64,000 nt of DNA from SZUA-38 sp965212525. Lineage in GTDB: Bacteria; Pseudomonadota; Gammaproteobacteria; Xanthomonadales; SZUA-38. The stretch spans positions 84,747-148,746 of the forward strand of contig CBDBVC010000016.1 of the NCBI GenBank assembly GCA_965212525.1, written 5' to 3'. The position numbers were made by a program, and so were the translations under genes. Positions 1 to 11,152 of this stretch are shown here, piece after piece (within the stretch, counting starts at the first letter, position 1; each line of letters starts with the position of its first letter). The notes beneath the pieces are model-generated. The model was not told the origin of the DNA. It did not search any database and saw nothing but the letters and a program-made list of their open reading frames with translations.

Positions 1-513
1 GGTGTTGAACATGTCAGGACGCAGGTCTCCAATCAGGTTGACCATGACGACCTCGTCACCGTCGCTGTTCATGACCACCATGCCGCGTACCCTGTTGTTC
101 TTTTCCTTCAGCAGTATTTCCGTGATCTCATTATCATCATTGATACTGATCACCGATTGCCAGCCAGCGCGGTTCAGGTCAGTGATATTCCTGTCCAGAC
201 GTTGCCTGATACGATCTGGGTGCTGTTCCACCTCGTATACGTAGACTCGAACAGCTTTCAGATCCCTCAACAGGGCTTCCGTTTCAGGATCATCATCGAT
301 GAATGTCCTGGCCAGGCGCAGCGGCAGCGGACCGACCGAGATAGCGGTGGTTCGATCGGTGATCAGCAGGCCGGGAGAATCGAAATTGGCATAGCCCGGG
401 TTTCCCCTCAGGTTTCCGGTGATTCCGCATGCCGTCAGCAGGCTCAGAATCAGCAGCATGATCAGTGTCCTGCTGGTACGGAAGCGGTAGTGTCCGGTAT
501 CGAGTCGGTTCAT
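1..513 (-). CDS. DUF4252 lipoprotein (C-terminus beyond left edge)
   Basis: This is the N-terminal 171 codons of a lipoprotein that runs off the left edge. The start ATG at 513 has an AAGGA ribosome site a few bases upstream. Residues 1-29 form a signal sequence ending in the lipobox LTAC, so the mature protein should be acylated and membrane-anchored. The body has the DUF4252 pattern: a stretch with RVYVYE, then basic helices, then a repeat of short strands ending VVMVNLIGDL. The family's function is unknown; members are secreted or lipoproteins of about 160-200 residues, so only a little is missing. It is divergently transcribed from the methyltransferase-like gene, with about 110 bp between them. 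Confidence 0.85.
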   Translation of the reverse strand, partial: MNRLDTGHYRFRTSRTLIMLLILSLLTACGITGNLRGNPGYANFDSPGLLITDRTTAISVGPLPLRLARTFIDDDPETEALLRDLKAVRVYVYEVEQHPDRIRQRLDRNITDLNRAGWQSVISINDDNEITEILLKEKNNRVRGMVVMNSDGDEVVMVNLIGDLRPDMFNT

Positions 514-627
514 GTTGATGTCCTTCAGCAAGTGAGCGTATCAGTACTTACACGCATCAGTCGCGATTTGGTTACAGGGAATCAACAGGGTAGAGTGGGG
601 CTGCCGAAATACCCTGTCGAGGTCATC

Positions 628-1359
628 ATGACTGAATCTGCATCAGCTCGATCGAAGTCACTCACTGAACGACTCAGTCGTCTGACTCAATACCTGACCG
701 AAGACTGTCTCGGTGGCCCCAGACCCTGGAAGTTCGCCTGGGTGATCAATTTCCAGAAGGCTGGAACATTTTTCTTCCTGGGTTTTCTGATGTGGATTTA
801 CGGCAACAACACGGCCGCGGCATGGATCTATCTGGCACTGCACGGCAGTTACGGTCTTGTGTGGATACTCAAGGATGTGGCCTTTCCTGATCCGGGCTGG
901 CAAAAGAAGATCACCATCATGGGTGGAATCAATGCCTTCATTGCTGTGCTCGGGTGGTACTGGGTGTTCGGCTGGCTACTGATCTCCGGTACTGTTCAAC
1001 CGGTCTATCCAATGGCAGAACCGGCCTGGTACGCCTTGTGCATCAGCCTCTGCATACTGGGCAGTGTCATCATGATTGCAGCCGATGCACAGAAATTCTT
1101 CACGCTCAGAATCAAGCGCGGCCTGATCACCGATGGCATGCACCGCTACATCCGTCATCCTAACTACCTGGGTGAGATGATGATCTACGGCAGTTTTGCG
1201 CTGATGGTGTGGCACTGGATTCCGGTTGTGGTGCTGGCCCTGGTCTGGATTGTGGTATTTGCGGTCAACATGCGCATGAAAGAGGCCAGCATGTCGCGAT
1301 ATCACGAATGGGCGGCGTATCGCAAACGAAGCTGGTGGCTGGTTCCGTACGTGCTCTGA
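628..1359 (+). CDS. Isoprenylcysteine carboxyl methyltransferase-like integral membrane protein
   Basis: A 243-residue membrane protein with about six hydrophobic segments. Near the C-terminus it carries the signature MHRYIRHPNYLGEMM, followed by a hydrophobic span and a basic YRKRSWW tail. This RHPxY(L/x)GE motif is typical of the ICMT/phospholipid methyltransferase and steroid-5-alpha-reductase-like (DUF1295) superfamily, which binds S-adenosylmethionine or NAD(P)H at the membrane face. Which reaction this member catalyses cannot be told from sequence. The open frame extends far upstream, but ATG 628 follows a GAGG and gives a sensible N-terminus. The frame upstream of 628 overlaps the antisense lipoprotein gene and is unlikely to be coding. 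Confidence 0.8.
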   Translation: MTESASARSKSLTERLSRLTQYLTEDCLGGPRPWKFAWVINFQKAGTFFFLGFLMWIYGNNTAAAWIYLALHGSYGLVWILKDVAFPDPGWQKKITIMGGINAFIAVLGWYWVFGWLLISGTVQPVYPMAEPAWYALCISLCILGSVIMIAADAQKFFTLRIKRGLITDGMHRYIRHPNYLGEMMIYGSFALMVWHWIPVVVLALVWIVVFAVNMRMKEASMSRYHEWAAYRKRSWWLVPYVL

Positions 1360-1366
1360 ATAAAAA

Positions 1367-1392
1367 ACGTGCGGGAGCAAGCTCCCGCACGT
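1367..1392 (-). terminator. Rho-independent terminator of the S8 protease gene
   Basis: A near-perfect 11-12 bp stem (acgtgcgggag / ctcccgcacgt) lies between two convergent genes. Read on the minus strand it is followed by a run of six T (the A-run at 1362-1367), which makes it a strong intrinsic terminator for the protease gene. On the plus strand only a weak pyrimidine stretch follows, so plus-strand termination is less certain. Confidence 0.85.
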
Positions 1393-1412
1393 CTGCTTCT
1401 TCCTGATGGTTC

Positions 1413-3299
1413 TTATTGTTCGCAGATCGATACGTTGTCGATGCCGCCTTCGATCAGGTCGCCCGGGCCGGCACCATCACTGGTGCTGACGCGTATCACC
1501 ACATTTGATCCTGCCGGGATTGTGGCGGTTGCGGTTGCCCACTGAGCCTGGGTTCGGGTGTCACCGATGTTGACCATCGAATTGAAACTGCTGCCGCCAT
1601 TGAGTGAGTACTCGAGACGATAGTAGTCATCACCCGGATCATCGCCGCTGTCCCGCTGTCCGTGGAACCAGTCCACTGATAGCGTGGAAGTGGAGGAGAC
1701 GCTGATGGATGGTGAACGTGCGATACAGACACCGCCGTCGACATCGGCATTGCCGGCACTGCTGTTGGAGGCGGTGAAAACGGCGAAATTGTTGCCATCC
1801 GAGTCACCACCGACCTGGGTCACCACGCCGCTGTTGGACTGCTGCGTCGGATTGCCACGAATATAGGTGCCCGTCGAACAGGTGCTGGCACCATCGATGG
1901 TCCAGCCGGTCGATGTTCCGAAGTCATCCTCGAATGCACAGCTGCCGCCGCCCGGTGGTGGTGGCGGTGGTGGGGGTGGGTTGCCGCCATTGAGAAAACC
2001 CATGTACAGCAGTTTGTTGGGCGACCCGCGTACGTTACTGATGGTATTGTTGGTGGCGTTATCAACCAGAGCGTTTGTGACGGCACTGACCGAGGCATTT
2101 GGAGAGCTGTCCAGTGCCAGAGCGGCCACACCGGCCACGTGCGGGCTGGCCATGGATGTACCACTGATGGTGTTGGCGCCACCGTTGAGCCAGGTGGAAC
2201 GAATGCTCGAGCCGGGTGCGAAAATGTCAACACAGCTGCCCCAGTTTGAAAAGCTGGAACGGGCATCGGAACTGGTGGATGAAGCCACCGTGATCGCTGC
2301 CGGAGCACTGGCAGGCGAGGTGTTACAGGCATTGGCATTGCTGTTGCCTGCAGCAACGGCGACCACGATTCCCCGGTTGACCATCTGCTGGACCAGATTG
2401 TTGGAGGTGTTGGAGAATGGGCCACCGAGGCTCATGTTTACCACCGCCGGAAGCTGGGCGTTATTGATGACCCAGTTCATGCCGGCAATGATATTGGATG
2501 TTGCTGTCGAACCCGAGCAGCTGAACACACGAATGGAGTACACCGTGGCATTCTTGGCCACGCCCCAGGTGCTGCTGGCGACAGTACCGGCCACGTGGGT
2601 ACCGTGTCCGTTGCAGTCATTGCCGTTGCGTCCGTCGTTCATGGCATCAAACCCGAAACGGATACGGTTGCCGAAATTGGGGTGATCCAGATCGATACCG
2701 GTATCAATGATGTACGCCCTGACGCCGCTACCGTTCAGATCCGAATCATAGCGGTTGTCGAGAGGCAGGCTACGCTCATCGATTCGATCCAGGCCCCACG
2801 TCGGGTTGTTCTGAACCGCCACGATAGTCGAGATAGTATCCTCCTCTATGTACTTCACATCGGGGTTGGCCAGCAGTGTTCCGATGTCTTCCTTCTCCAT
2901 TTTGACTGCAAAGCCAGCCATGCCCGCGGTGTAGGTGTGCATGATTTCGGCGTTGGTGCGGAATGTCAGGTCATCGGTGAAGCTGTTGACGAATGCATCG
3001 ACTGAGATGCGCTGGTTTCTGGCCGCATCCTCGTTCAATACCACGATGTACTGGCCCTCTATGACGTTCTTGCGATCCGGGCTGGCAAAATACTTGTTGC
3101 CGACAGCTGAAAGCCGGTTCTTGTGAGCCGATGAGGTTAGCTGGATCTGATGATTGTTCGAACCAGAACTGCCCAGCTCGCTGATCAGCGGATCGGATTC
3201 GGCATTAACGGCGCTGCCGAGACCCAACAGGCAGGCAGCTGCGATCGTTCGGAGTCGCCCATAGCGGGGCGATCCACGTCTAGGATTGTGGAATTTCAT
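1413..3299 (-). CDS. Secreted subtilisin-family (S8, proteinase K-like) serine protease
   Basis: A 628-residue extracellular protease. It has a signal peptide (about 1-33), an I9 inhibitor/chaperone propeptide (about 80-155) and an S8 catalytic domain (about 165-435). Catalytic Asp199 lies in IIDTG, His232 in GHGTHVAG, Ser382 in GTSMASPHVAG, with the oxyanion-hole Asn319 in AAGN. A Pro9-Gly linker (about 440-452) leads to a C-terminal beta-sandwich of about 175 residues that begins FEDDFGTSTGWT and ends NVSICEQ. Such tails are usually surface- or substrate-binding and are often removed on maturation. ATG 3299 was chosen over the upstream TTG at 3314 because GAGGGAGA precedes it and the signal peptide then begins normally. 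The family is normally secreted via Sec and self-activates. Confidence 0.93.
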   Translation of the reverse strand: MKFHNPRRGSPRYGRLRTIAAACLLGLGSAVNAESDPLISELGSSGSNNHQIQLTSSAHKNRLSAVGNKYFASPDRKNVIEGQYIVVLNEDAARNQRISVDAFVNSFTDDLTFRTNAEIMHTYTAGMAGFAVKMEKEDIGTLLANPDVKYIEEDTISTIVAVQNNPTWGLDRIDERSLPLDNRYDSDLNGSGVRAYIIDTGIDLDHPNFGNRIRFGFDAMNDGRNGNDCNGHGTHVAGTVASSTWGVAKNATVYSIRVFSCSGSTATSNIIAGMNWVINNAQLPAVVNMSLGGPFSNTSNNLVQQMVNRGIVVAVAAGNSNANACNTSPASAPAAITVASSTSSDARSSFSNWGSCVDIFAPGSSIRSTWLNGGANTISGTSMASPHVAGVAALALDSSPNASVSAVTNALVDNATNNTISNVRGSPNKLLYMGFLNGGNPPPPPPPPPGGGSCAFEDDFGTSTGWTIDGASTCSTGTYIRGNPTQQSNSGVVTQVGGDSDGNNFAVFTASNSSAGNADVDGGVCIARSPSISVSSTSTLSVDWFHGQRDSGDDPGDDYYRLEYSLNGGSSFNSMVNIGDTRTQAQWATATATIPAGSNVVIRVSTSDGAGPGDLIEGGIDNVSICEQ

Positions 3300-3768
3300 T
3301 GTCTTCTCCCTCAAGAATATTCAGATTGTAAATGTCGGCCGGGCCGATATTCCTGACCTGAATCGCGAATTGTCCATCGCTCAATGGACTACTAAATAAA
3401 CGATTCGAATCAGTAAAACATCGCCATACACTCTCCGGCTGACTCATGAACTCTAGTAGAGACGCACCCGCTGTGCAAGTCCAGAAAGAATCAAAATATC
3501 AGTTAAGTGAAAGCAGAAGAAATATTATGTATGTAATTAATTATTTATATGAAAAATAATATTGAATATAATCATTTATGAGAAAACAAATATCTATGGT
3601 TATTGAGCCATGGTCAACAAAAAACTCAGGTAAGTATTGCAAGTTACTGAAATTAAATCATTAATTAATATTTCACTTCAGTGGCCACAAAAATAATATC
3701 AGATTGTGATGAAATTAACACAGACAAAGTACAAAATATGTCTGATTTAATAATCAATCCAAAAAAAA
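3300..3768. other. Intergenic region with AT-rich island
   Basis: About 500 bp separate the protease from fusA. The part from about 3480 to 3768 is strikingly AT-rich compared with everything around it, with runs such as taattaattatttatatg. It has no open frame of useful length. It probably includes the promoter of the protease gene, and its composition would suit an H-NS-like silencer or a UP-element-rich promoter; that is inference only. Confidence 0.5.
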
Positions 3769-3791
3769 CCCGGCACCAGAGCCGGGTTTTT
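3769..3791 (-). terminator. Bidirectional intrinsic terminator downstream of fusA
   Basis: A 6-bp GC stem (cccggc / gccggg, loop accaga) is flanked by eight A on the left and five T on the right, so it can terminate on either strand. It sits 17 bp after the elongation factor stop codon and serves that minus-strand gene. Confidence 0.9.
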
Positions 3792-3807
3792 CTGTTCAGA
3801 ATCGGAA

Positions 3808-5895
<2,088 letters not shown>

Positions 5896-6401
5896 GTTCG
5901 TTCTCTAGTCATCTGTTATTGACCGATCCTGAAGGGCAATGGCCCCGGGGAATCGGCACAGTCCATGGTGTCACTTGTTGCATGTTCACATGACAATCGA
6001 GTGACGCAGACAGGCATCTGATCAGTCAGGCCTGCCATCGTACGGTTCATGCCTCTTTCCGCTTGTCAGTCCCGTACTCGCCGTCATTCAGCGGCATGCC
6101 GAATATCGGGTATCGAGTGGGTTTGACAGCCGGCAAGATACACTGGCCGTTGGTGTCCTGGCGGGTCCGTCAAGGCATTGAAGCCAGTGTTTCTGGACCT
6201 GCGCGAGACACAAAGCGCGACATTGTACCAAAAAATCAGCTCAAACATAGAGAAATTTCAGGAAAATGCCGGTTTTACGATCGTTCACCATTGCACGCTC
6301 GCGGTCTCCCTGAAACAACAGTCTGGTTCAGGTCTGAGGGCTTGAGACACGTCGCCGATGTACCCATTACTGATGAATCAAACAGCTTGAAGGAATGGCC
6401 A
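5896..6401. other. Intergenic region without a supported gene
   Basis: About 500 bp lie between divergent fusA and the Spx/ArsC-like gene. A plus-strand frame is open from 6063 into the downstream gene, but the translated part before 6402 has no recognisable feature and no ribosome site, so it is not called. The region presumably holds the fusA promoter; I could not place it with confidence. Confidence 0.5.
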
Positions 6402-6749
6402 ATGTGGACCGTGTATGGCATCAGGCAGTGTGACACCTGCCGCAAGGCTCTGAAGTGGCTGGACGGACAAGATATCCCACATCGATTTCACGATCTGCGT
6501 GTTGACGGATTCGATGCATCGATGCTCGATAACTGGCTGCAATCCTGTTCGATCGAGTCACTGATCAATCGTCGTAGCACCACCTGGCGCAATCTTGATG
6601 ACGCTGACAAGGCATCAACCGACCCCAATGACCATCGACGACTGCTGCTTGAGAACCCCACACTGGTGAAACGACCGGTACTGTTCGGTGACAGCGTGAG
6701 TGCAGTCGGGTTCAGGGAGTCAGAGTGGTTGCAATTGCTGGGTCGTTGA
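6402..6749 (+). CDS. Spx/ArsC/YffB-family thioredoxin-fold protein
   Basis: A 115-residue protein of the arsenate reductase-like (ArsC/Spx/YffB) family. The N-terminus MWTVYGIRQCDTCRKALKW has the family's CxxC placement (Cys10, Cys13) and the RKALKWL helix; VKRPVLFG near residues 90-97 is the usual R-P-V motif of the fold. Related proteins reduce arsenate or act as thiol-redox regulators. The gammaproteobacterial YffB branch has no proven arsenate role, so the function is left open. ATG 6402 follows GAAGGA at good spacing, and the long open frame before it is ignored. Length matches the family (110-120 residues). Confidence 0.85.
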   Translation: MWTVYGIRQCDTCRKALKWLDGQDIPHRFHDLRVDGFDASMLDNWLQSCSIESLINRRSTTWRNLDDADKASTDPNDHRRLLLENPTLVKRPVLFGDSVSAVGFRESEWLQLLGR

Positions 6750-6830
6750 AGTGCTGCCCATCTGGTGCCTGACCATGTGAATCTGCATGCATCAACGGTA
6801 CACTGATGCGCGACACGAGGATTATCAGAC

Positions 6831-7217
6831 ATGCACAAGAGCAAACTTGCCGGCTTCATCATTGATTGCAACACCGATAACCTGCCTGATGCTGCAGATT
6901 TCTGGGGCCAGGCACTCGGGATGGATGTCAGATCCCTGCCCGGAGAAGAGGGCAAATCCTATGTGCGGCTGATCGATCCTGCCGACCGTCTGCATGTCGA
7001 GGTTCAATCAGTCTCTCATGAGAGCCGGGTGCATCTGGATATCCAGACTGATGACATCGAAGCCGAGGTCAGGCGTCTGGAAGCATTGGGTGCCACCCGT
7101 GTATCGAAGATGAAGCGATGGTGTGTCATGCAGGCACCCACCGGCCAGCGATTCTGTGTTGTACCCAGTACAACATCGGATTTTGATCGCAATGCCAATC
7201 ACTGGCCTGACAACTGA
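6831..7217 (+). CDS. VOC-family (glyoxalase-like) protein
   Basis: A 128-residue single-chain vicinal-oxygen-chelate protein. It has two beta-alpha-beta-beta-beta modules: the first runs from KLAGFIIDCNTDNL to LHVEVQ, the second from VHLDIQTDDIEAEV to QRFCVV. The glyoxalase-like subfamily (PF18029 style) often has an incomplete metal site. Possible ligands here are the His in RVHLDI and the acidic residues nearby, so catalysis is not assured. It is preceded by GAGG about 10 bases before the ATG and is not obviously co-transcribed with a partner of known function. Confidence 0.8.
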   Translation: MHKSKLAGFIIDCNTDNLPDAADFWGQALGMDVRSLPGEEGKSYVRLIDPADRLHVEVQSVSHESRVHLDIQTDDIEAEVRRLEALGATRVSKMKRWCVMQAPTGQRFCVVPSTTSDFDRNANHWPDN

Positions 7218-7259
7218 AACAGAGAAACCGGTGACATATTTTCCTGAAATGGAATCGGT

Positions 7260-7775
7260 ATGACACAGGACCGGCCAGCCTACCCACGATTCCTGTTGCG
7301 TCTGCACTGGGTCAGTGCTGTTCTGGTGCTGGTTCTGATCAGTACCGGTTTTCTGATGGATCAGTTCGACAATGGCAACGTGGTGCTGTCCCTGCTGATT
7401 CTGCACCTGTTCTGCGGTATCAGTGTTGCCGTTCTGACCTTCTTTCGACTGCTCTGGCTGCTGACTCATCGAGGTCAGACAGGTGAACCTCTTTCAGGTC
7501 GATTGCAGAAACTGATGGAAAAGACCGTACACCGGCTGTTCTATCTGTTACTGCTGCTGATTCCCCTGACTGGTGCCGCCACGGTCATCGTCAGCAATCT
7601 GCGGCACCTGTTCAACCCGGCAGGCAGTGCGGCCTATCATGACCTAGTGCAGGCAACTGCACCATTTCAATGGCATAGCACACTGAACTGGATACTGATC
7701 GGCCTGCTTGCCCTGCATCTGGGCGCGGCACTGTTCAGATATCGCATACAGAGGCAGTCACTGTTCGCACGCTGA
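7260..7775 (+). CDS. Cytochrome b561-like integral membrane protein
   Basis: A 171-residue four-helix membrane protein of the cytochrome b561 / b-type di-heme family. Candidate heme-ligand histidines lie in RLHWVSA (helix 1), ILHLFCG (helix 2), HRLFY (helix 3) and LHLGAALFRY (helix 4), with a further His in WHSTLNW before helix 4. The family passes electrons between quinone and a periplasmic partner such as superoxide. The start ATG at 7260 sits soon after GGAA. It lies 42 bp after the VOC gene and may be co-transcribed with it. Confidence 0.85.
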   Translation: MTQDRPAYPRFLLRLHWVSAVLVLVLISTGFLMDQFDNGNVVLSLLILHLFCGISVAVLTFFRLLWLLTHRGQTGEPLSGRLQKLMEKTVHRLFYLLLLLIPLTGAATVIVSNLRHLFNPAGSAAYHDLVQATAPFQWHSTLNWILIGLLALHLGAALFRYRIQRQSLFAR

Positions 7776-7927
7776 CAGAGTGCTGTGGCTGATGAAGAGT
7801 GCTACAGGTTTCATTCCGTTCAGCTACCATTCACTCCAGTCAGGTGAGGATAGGCGCGTGCCAGTATCCGATCTGAAATAAACTGATGCACAGACACGAA
7901 AAACAGACAACAACCACGGGGAAGTCC

Positions 7928-8803
7928 ATGAAAATATCATCACGATTACTGTCGATCCTGACTCTGTTCATAGCAGTGGCTGGCCAGGCGGCCCAGTTGC
8001 AGGGAGGGTCACTGGTGCCGGTCCGGCTGGTGCAGAATGTCAATGGCAATATTGACCGGACGGGTGAAACCATTTATTTCAGAGTGACCGAAGATGTCAT
8101 GTCCGGCGATGAACTGGTGATCCGGAAAGACACGCTGGTCCGCGGCAATGTTCACGAAGCGGTCGGGCGCAAGAGTATGGGACAGGGCGGTAAACTGACC
8201 GTTGTTCCCAAGATGCTCGAAACCGAAAACGGTCAGACAGTCCAGTTCGAGGAAAACCCGCTGTCAGCTGAAGGACGCAAGCGCACCGGTGCCACCGTGG
8301 CGCATGTCGTCGTCTGGGGGCCACTTGGTCTGTTCGCCAAGGGCAGGGCGGCCTATATCTTCAGGGATACGGAATTTGATATCGAAGTCGAGCGTGATGT
8401 TGATCTTGAGCCGCTGACGGGTGAGCTGCCGGAAATCATGGCGCCAGGACGTGGTCAGCAGTATGGTGTCTCCTTCAAGCCCTACAAGAAAAAGATCAAT
8501 TACAGAAAGGGCAAGGTACAGAAGGATTTCATTGTTCAGATTGCAACGCCGAATGGCAGTCAATCCGGTCTGGGCCAGGGCGACATTCGAATCACCAGTA
8601 TCATGGACGATCGTCTGCCGCAGGCAATCCGACCCGTTTCCGTGACCTGGGATCGCAAGAAGCAGCACTATGAAGCCAGTTTTGCCTTCACCGATATCGT
8701 GCGCTACATCATCCCGGGTACAGTCGATGTGCTGATCGAAATCGGTGATGATCAGGCCCTTGCCTACACGGCATCACTCGAAACCGAGTGGAAACTCAAG
8801 TAG
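7928..8803 (+). CDS. Secreted protein of unknown function, beta-rich
   Basis: A 291-residue exported protein with a signal peptide (about 1-22, cleavage after GQAA). The first half follows a pattern seen in many uncharacterised secreted bacterial proteins. It begins PVRLVQNVNG, then has a hydrophobic-alternating segment with GETIYFRVTEDV, a basic GQGGKLTV element, then a glycine-rich hydrophobic stretch and a short strand ending. The second half (about 160-291) is strand-rich and ends with a beta-sandwich-like segment. No catalytic motif is evident. ATG 7928 follows GGGGAAG; an in-frame ATG 14 codons upstream would bury the signal peptide. Confidence 0.75.
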   Translation: MKISSRLLSILTLFIAVAGQAAQLQGGSLVPVRLVQNVNGNIDRTGETIYFRVTEDVMSGDELVIRKDTLVRGNVHEAVGRKSMGQGGKLTVVPKMLETENGQTVQFEENPLSAEGRKRTGATVAHVVVWGPLGLFAKGRAAYIFRDTEFDIEVERDVDLEPLTGELPEIMAPGRGQQYGVSFKPYKKKINYRKGKVQKDFIVQIATPNGSQSGLGQGDIRITSIMDDRLPQAIRPVSVTWDRKKQHYEASFAFTDIVRYIIPGTVDVLIEIGDDQALAYTASLETEWKLK

Positions 8804-8821
8804 CGATCACAAATAGCACAT

Positions 8822-8853
8822 TGGTCCGGGCCGGTATTTGCCGGCTCGGGCCA
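8822..8853. terminator. Probable bidirectional terminator hairpin
   Basis: A 13-bp inverted repeat (tggtccgggccgg / ccggctcgggcca, with two G-T-type mismatches) has a 6-nt loop and lies between convergent genes. A T-containing tail (tatttgtt) follows on the plus strand. It probably ends the secreted-protein gene and may also block the convergent receptor transcript. Confidence 0.65.
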
Positions 8854-8860
8854 TATTTGT

Positions 8861-10966
8861 TCAGGGACGCCAGCTCAGTTCCATGAACGCGGATCGTGGC
8901 CTGCCGGGAAAATAACGGTCGCCTGCAAACCCGGAGAAATCGGCACGGTCGGCATATCTTCTGTCGGTCAGGTTATCAATACCGAGAGTCAGCGCCAGAT
9001 AAGGTCTGATTCGCCAGTTGACGGTCATGTTGATCAGATCATGCCCCGGGTAGCTGTGCAGATTCTCTGGGTCTGTCTGATAGGAACCGACGTGACGCCA
9101 CAGCAGCGTTGCAGACAGAGACGGCCGGTGGCGGTACTCAAGCGCAAGCTGTCCCAGTGTTCTTGGTGCCGTGTCGACATCATTGCCGGAAACCGGAACA
9201 TCACCCCCGAAAGGATCATTGTCGTACTCATGGCGTGCGTAACTGAACGCCGCTCTCAGATCCAGCCTCGGTGTCATCTGACGCTGCAACATCAGCTCAA
9301 TACCCCGATGACGGGTTTTGCCGTCACTGACATTGAAGAAGTCACTGTCACGCAATATGACGTTCTTCTTGCGCTGCCAGAAAGCGACTGCCTCGTAGCT
9401 CAGGGACGCCGTGGATCCACGAATGCCGGCCTCCAGGTTGATCAGTTGTTCCTCATTCAGGTCGGCCACCTGCTGATCGCGCTGCAGACGATACAGTTCA
9501 GTCGCCTGTGGTGCCCTGAAAGCACGAGCCAGACGTGCAAACACGCGCTGAGATTCACCCAGCTCTCGCGACAGGCCGATGTCCAGTGTCGGCACGGTGA
9601 ATGAATCGCTGCGATCTGCCGGGCGACTGAATCGGCAACCACCGAAACCACAGGCAGTGCCGTCCTCCCGTGTGCGTCCATCGAGCATCTGGTTGTCATA
9701 ATCGTATGCCAGGTGATCCAGCCTCAACCCAAGTCTGAGTTCTGTGCGCTCATCCGGCAGCACTGTGCTCATGCTGGTAAACAGGCCAGCCGACAGGGCA
9801 TCAACATCGTAATCATAGTGTCGCCCGGTGGGAATGGTTTCCCTCAGGAATGCCGAGCCTTCTATTGGCCTGTCCTGTGTTTCCAGCAGTGAAGCGCGGG
9901 TGATTTCCAGATCGAGGCCTGTGGTGAATACCGTGTCAGAGCCAGATCCCCAGTTAAACTGACTGCGCATCCCGATACTCTGATGCTCGTTGTTCTCCAG
10001 TGGATCGCCCGGCAGAAAGTGTTGCAGGAACGCCATGTCATTATCTCGAGCATAGGCAGTGACAGACCAGGACTGCTGATCTGAAGGGTCGGACAGGGTC
10101 AGCCAGATGCGGTTGGCATTGGCATCGCGATAGGCTTCCGGTGTTGGATTCAGACGAATCAGTGATCGATCCCGATAACTGTCTGTACCGACCAGAAAAC
10201 CGGCTGTCTCCTGGTTCAGGCGTGTCGCCGTGATACCGTAACGGTACAGGAATGACGCCACGCGGCCATGCCCGTTGACAGATAGCTTGTGTTGCTCGGT
10301 CTCGGTCTGATCCCTGAAACCGCCGTCGCCACTGGCCGTCACCGCCAGTGAGTAGCCCTGTGCAGCGTTACCGAATTGCTGGCGCCCGCTGATGCGCACC
10401 CAGTCATCACTGCCGGCCTGGATTGCCCAGCGTGAGGCGGCATCAGCCTGCTGATGGGTGATGATATTGATGGTGCCGTTGACAGCATTGGAACCATGCG
10501 CAATAGACGCTGGCCCGCGCACAATGTCGATGTGACTGGCGACTTCGTAGTGTGCGTCAAACAGCTCGTTCAGATTGCAGAAACCGGCTGCGCGCAGGGG
10601 TATGCCATCCTGAGCCATCAGAAAGGAACCGCAGGCTCCAGGCCCGGTCAGTACCGGAGAACGGATCGCGGGCAGGTATTCCTGACCACTGCCTCGTTGC
10701 AGATTGACGCCCGGTACACGTGTCAGCAGCTGTTCGATATGCTGGTAGCTGGATTGCGCCAGCGTATCAGCGTCGATAATCGTGATGCTGGCCGGCAGGC
10801 TCTCGATGGGTTCTTCAGTACGTGTCAGCGTGGTCGTCAGCGTGGGCAGAACTGTGGCTTGTTCTGTCTCATCGGCAGCCCGCTCCGATCGGGGCTGAGC
10901 ATGAGCTGAACCCACAAGCAGCGAGACGCAGATCAGGGCATGGATTCTCATCGTGTTAACGTTCAT
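8861..10966 (-). CDS. TonB-dependent outer membrane receptor
   Basis: A 701-residue outer membrane receptor with a signal peptide (about 1-24, AHA-Q cleavage), a plug domain and a 22-strand barrel. The plug runs from about 40 to 165: SLPASITIIDADTL, LLTRVPGVNLQRG, VRGPASIAHGSNAVNGTINII. The barrel ends with the RYFPGRPRSAFMELSW tail. Plug residues around CGSFLMAQDG and GFCNL hold two cysteines, likely a disulfide in the ligand-facing loop. The substrate cannot be read from sequence; the family takes up iron chelates, cobalamin, sugars and similar. ATG 10966 follows GAAGGGA. No TonB box is certain. No adjacent transport gene reveals the ligand. Confidence 0.93.
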   Translation of the reverse strand: MNVNTMRIHALICVSLLVGSAHAQPRSERAADETEQATVLPTLTTTLTRTEEPIESLPASITIIDADTLAQSSYQHIEQLLTRVPGVNLQRGSGQEYLPAIRSPVLTGPGACGSFLMAQDGIPLRAAGFCNLNELFDAHYEVASHIDIVRGPASIAHGSNAVNGTINIITHQQADAASRWAIQAGSDDWVRISGRQQFGNAAQGYSLAVTASGDGGFRDQTETEQHKLSVNGHGRVASFLYRYGITATRLNQETAGFLVGTDSYRDRSLIRLNPTPEAYRDANANRIWLTLSDPSDQQSWSVTAYARDNDMAFLQHFLPGDPLENNEHQSIGMRSQFNWGSGSDTVFTTGLDLEITRASLLETQDRPIEGSAFLRETIPTGRHYDYDVDALSAGLFTSMSTVLPDERTELRLGLRLDHLAYDYDNQMLDGRTREDGTACGFGGCRFSRPADRSDSFTVPTLDIGLSRELGESQRVFARLARAFRAPQATELYRLQRDQQVADLNEEQLINLEAGIRGSTASLSYEAVAFWQRKKNVILRDSDFFNVSDGKTRHRGIELMLQRQMTPRLDLRAAFSYARHEYDNDPFGGDVPVSGNDVDTAPRTLGQLALEYRHRPSLSATLLWRHVGSYQTDPENLHSYPGHDLINMTVNWRIRPYLALTLGIDNLTDRRYADRADFSGFAGDRYFPGRPRSAFMELSWRP

Positions 10967-11152
10967 TTAATCCCTTCAGTGATAAAAGAATGTCAGTCGC
11001 TGGACAACAGCTGGATTTCGAAGCAGCGAGTGTATCAGCAGACTAGCGAGAGGGTGAGGAAAATGCGACAGGATGCAGCCTGGCGAGGCCAAGACATCCG
11101 TTCCGAGTGCGGCATTCACCCTTGATTCACCACGAGGGGAGATACTATCCAC

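Noticed and set aside
157..627. Upstream extension of the methyltransferase-like gene
   Set aside because: Overlaps the antisense DUF4252 gene; ATG 628 has a ribosome site and gives a normal N-terminus.
1867..2685. 272-residue plus-strand frame inside the S8 protease gene
   Set aside because: Antisense to a strongly supported gene; no family features or ribosome site.
6063..6401. Upstream extension of the Spx/ArsC-like gene
   Set aside because: Translated sequence shows no feature; ATG 6402 fits the family start with GAAGGA.
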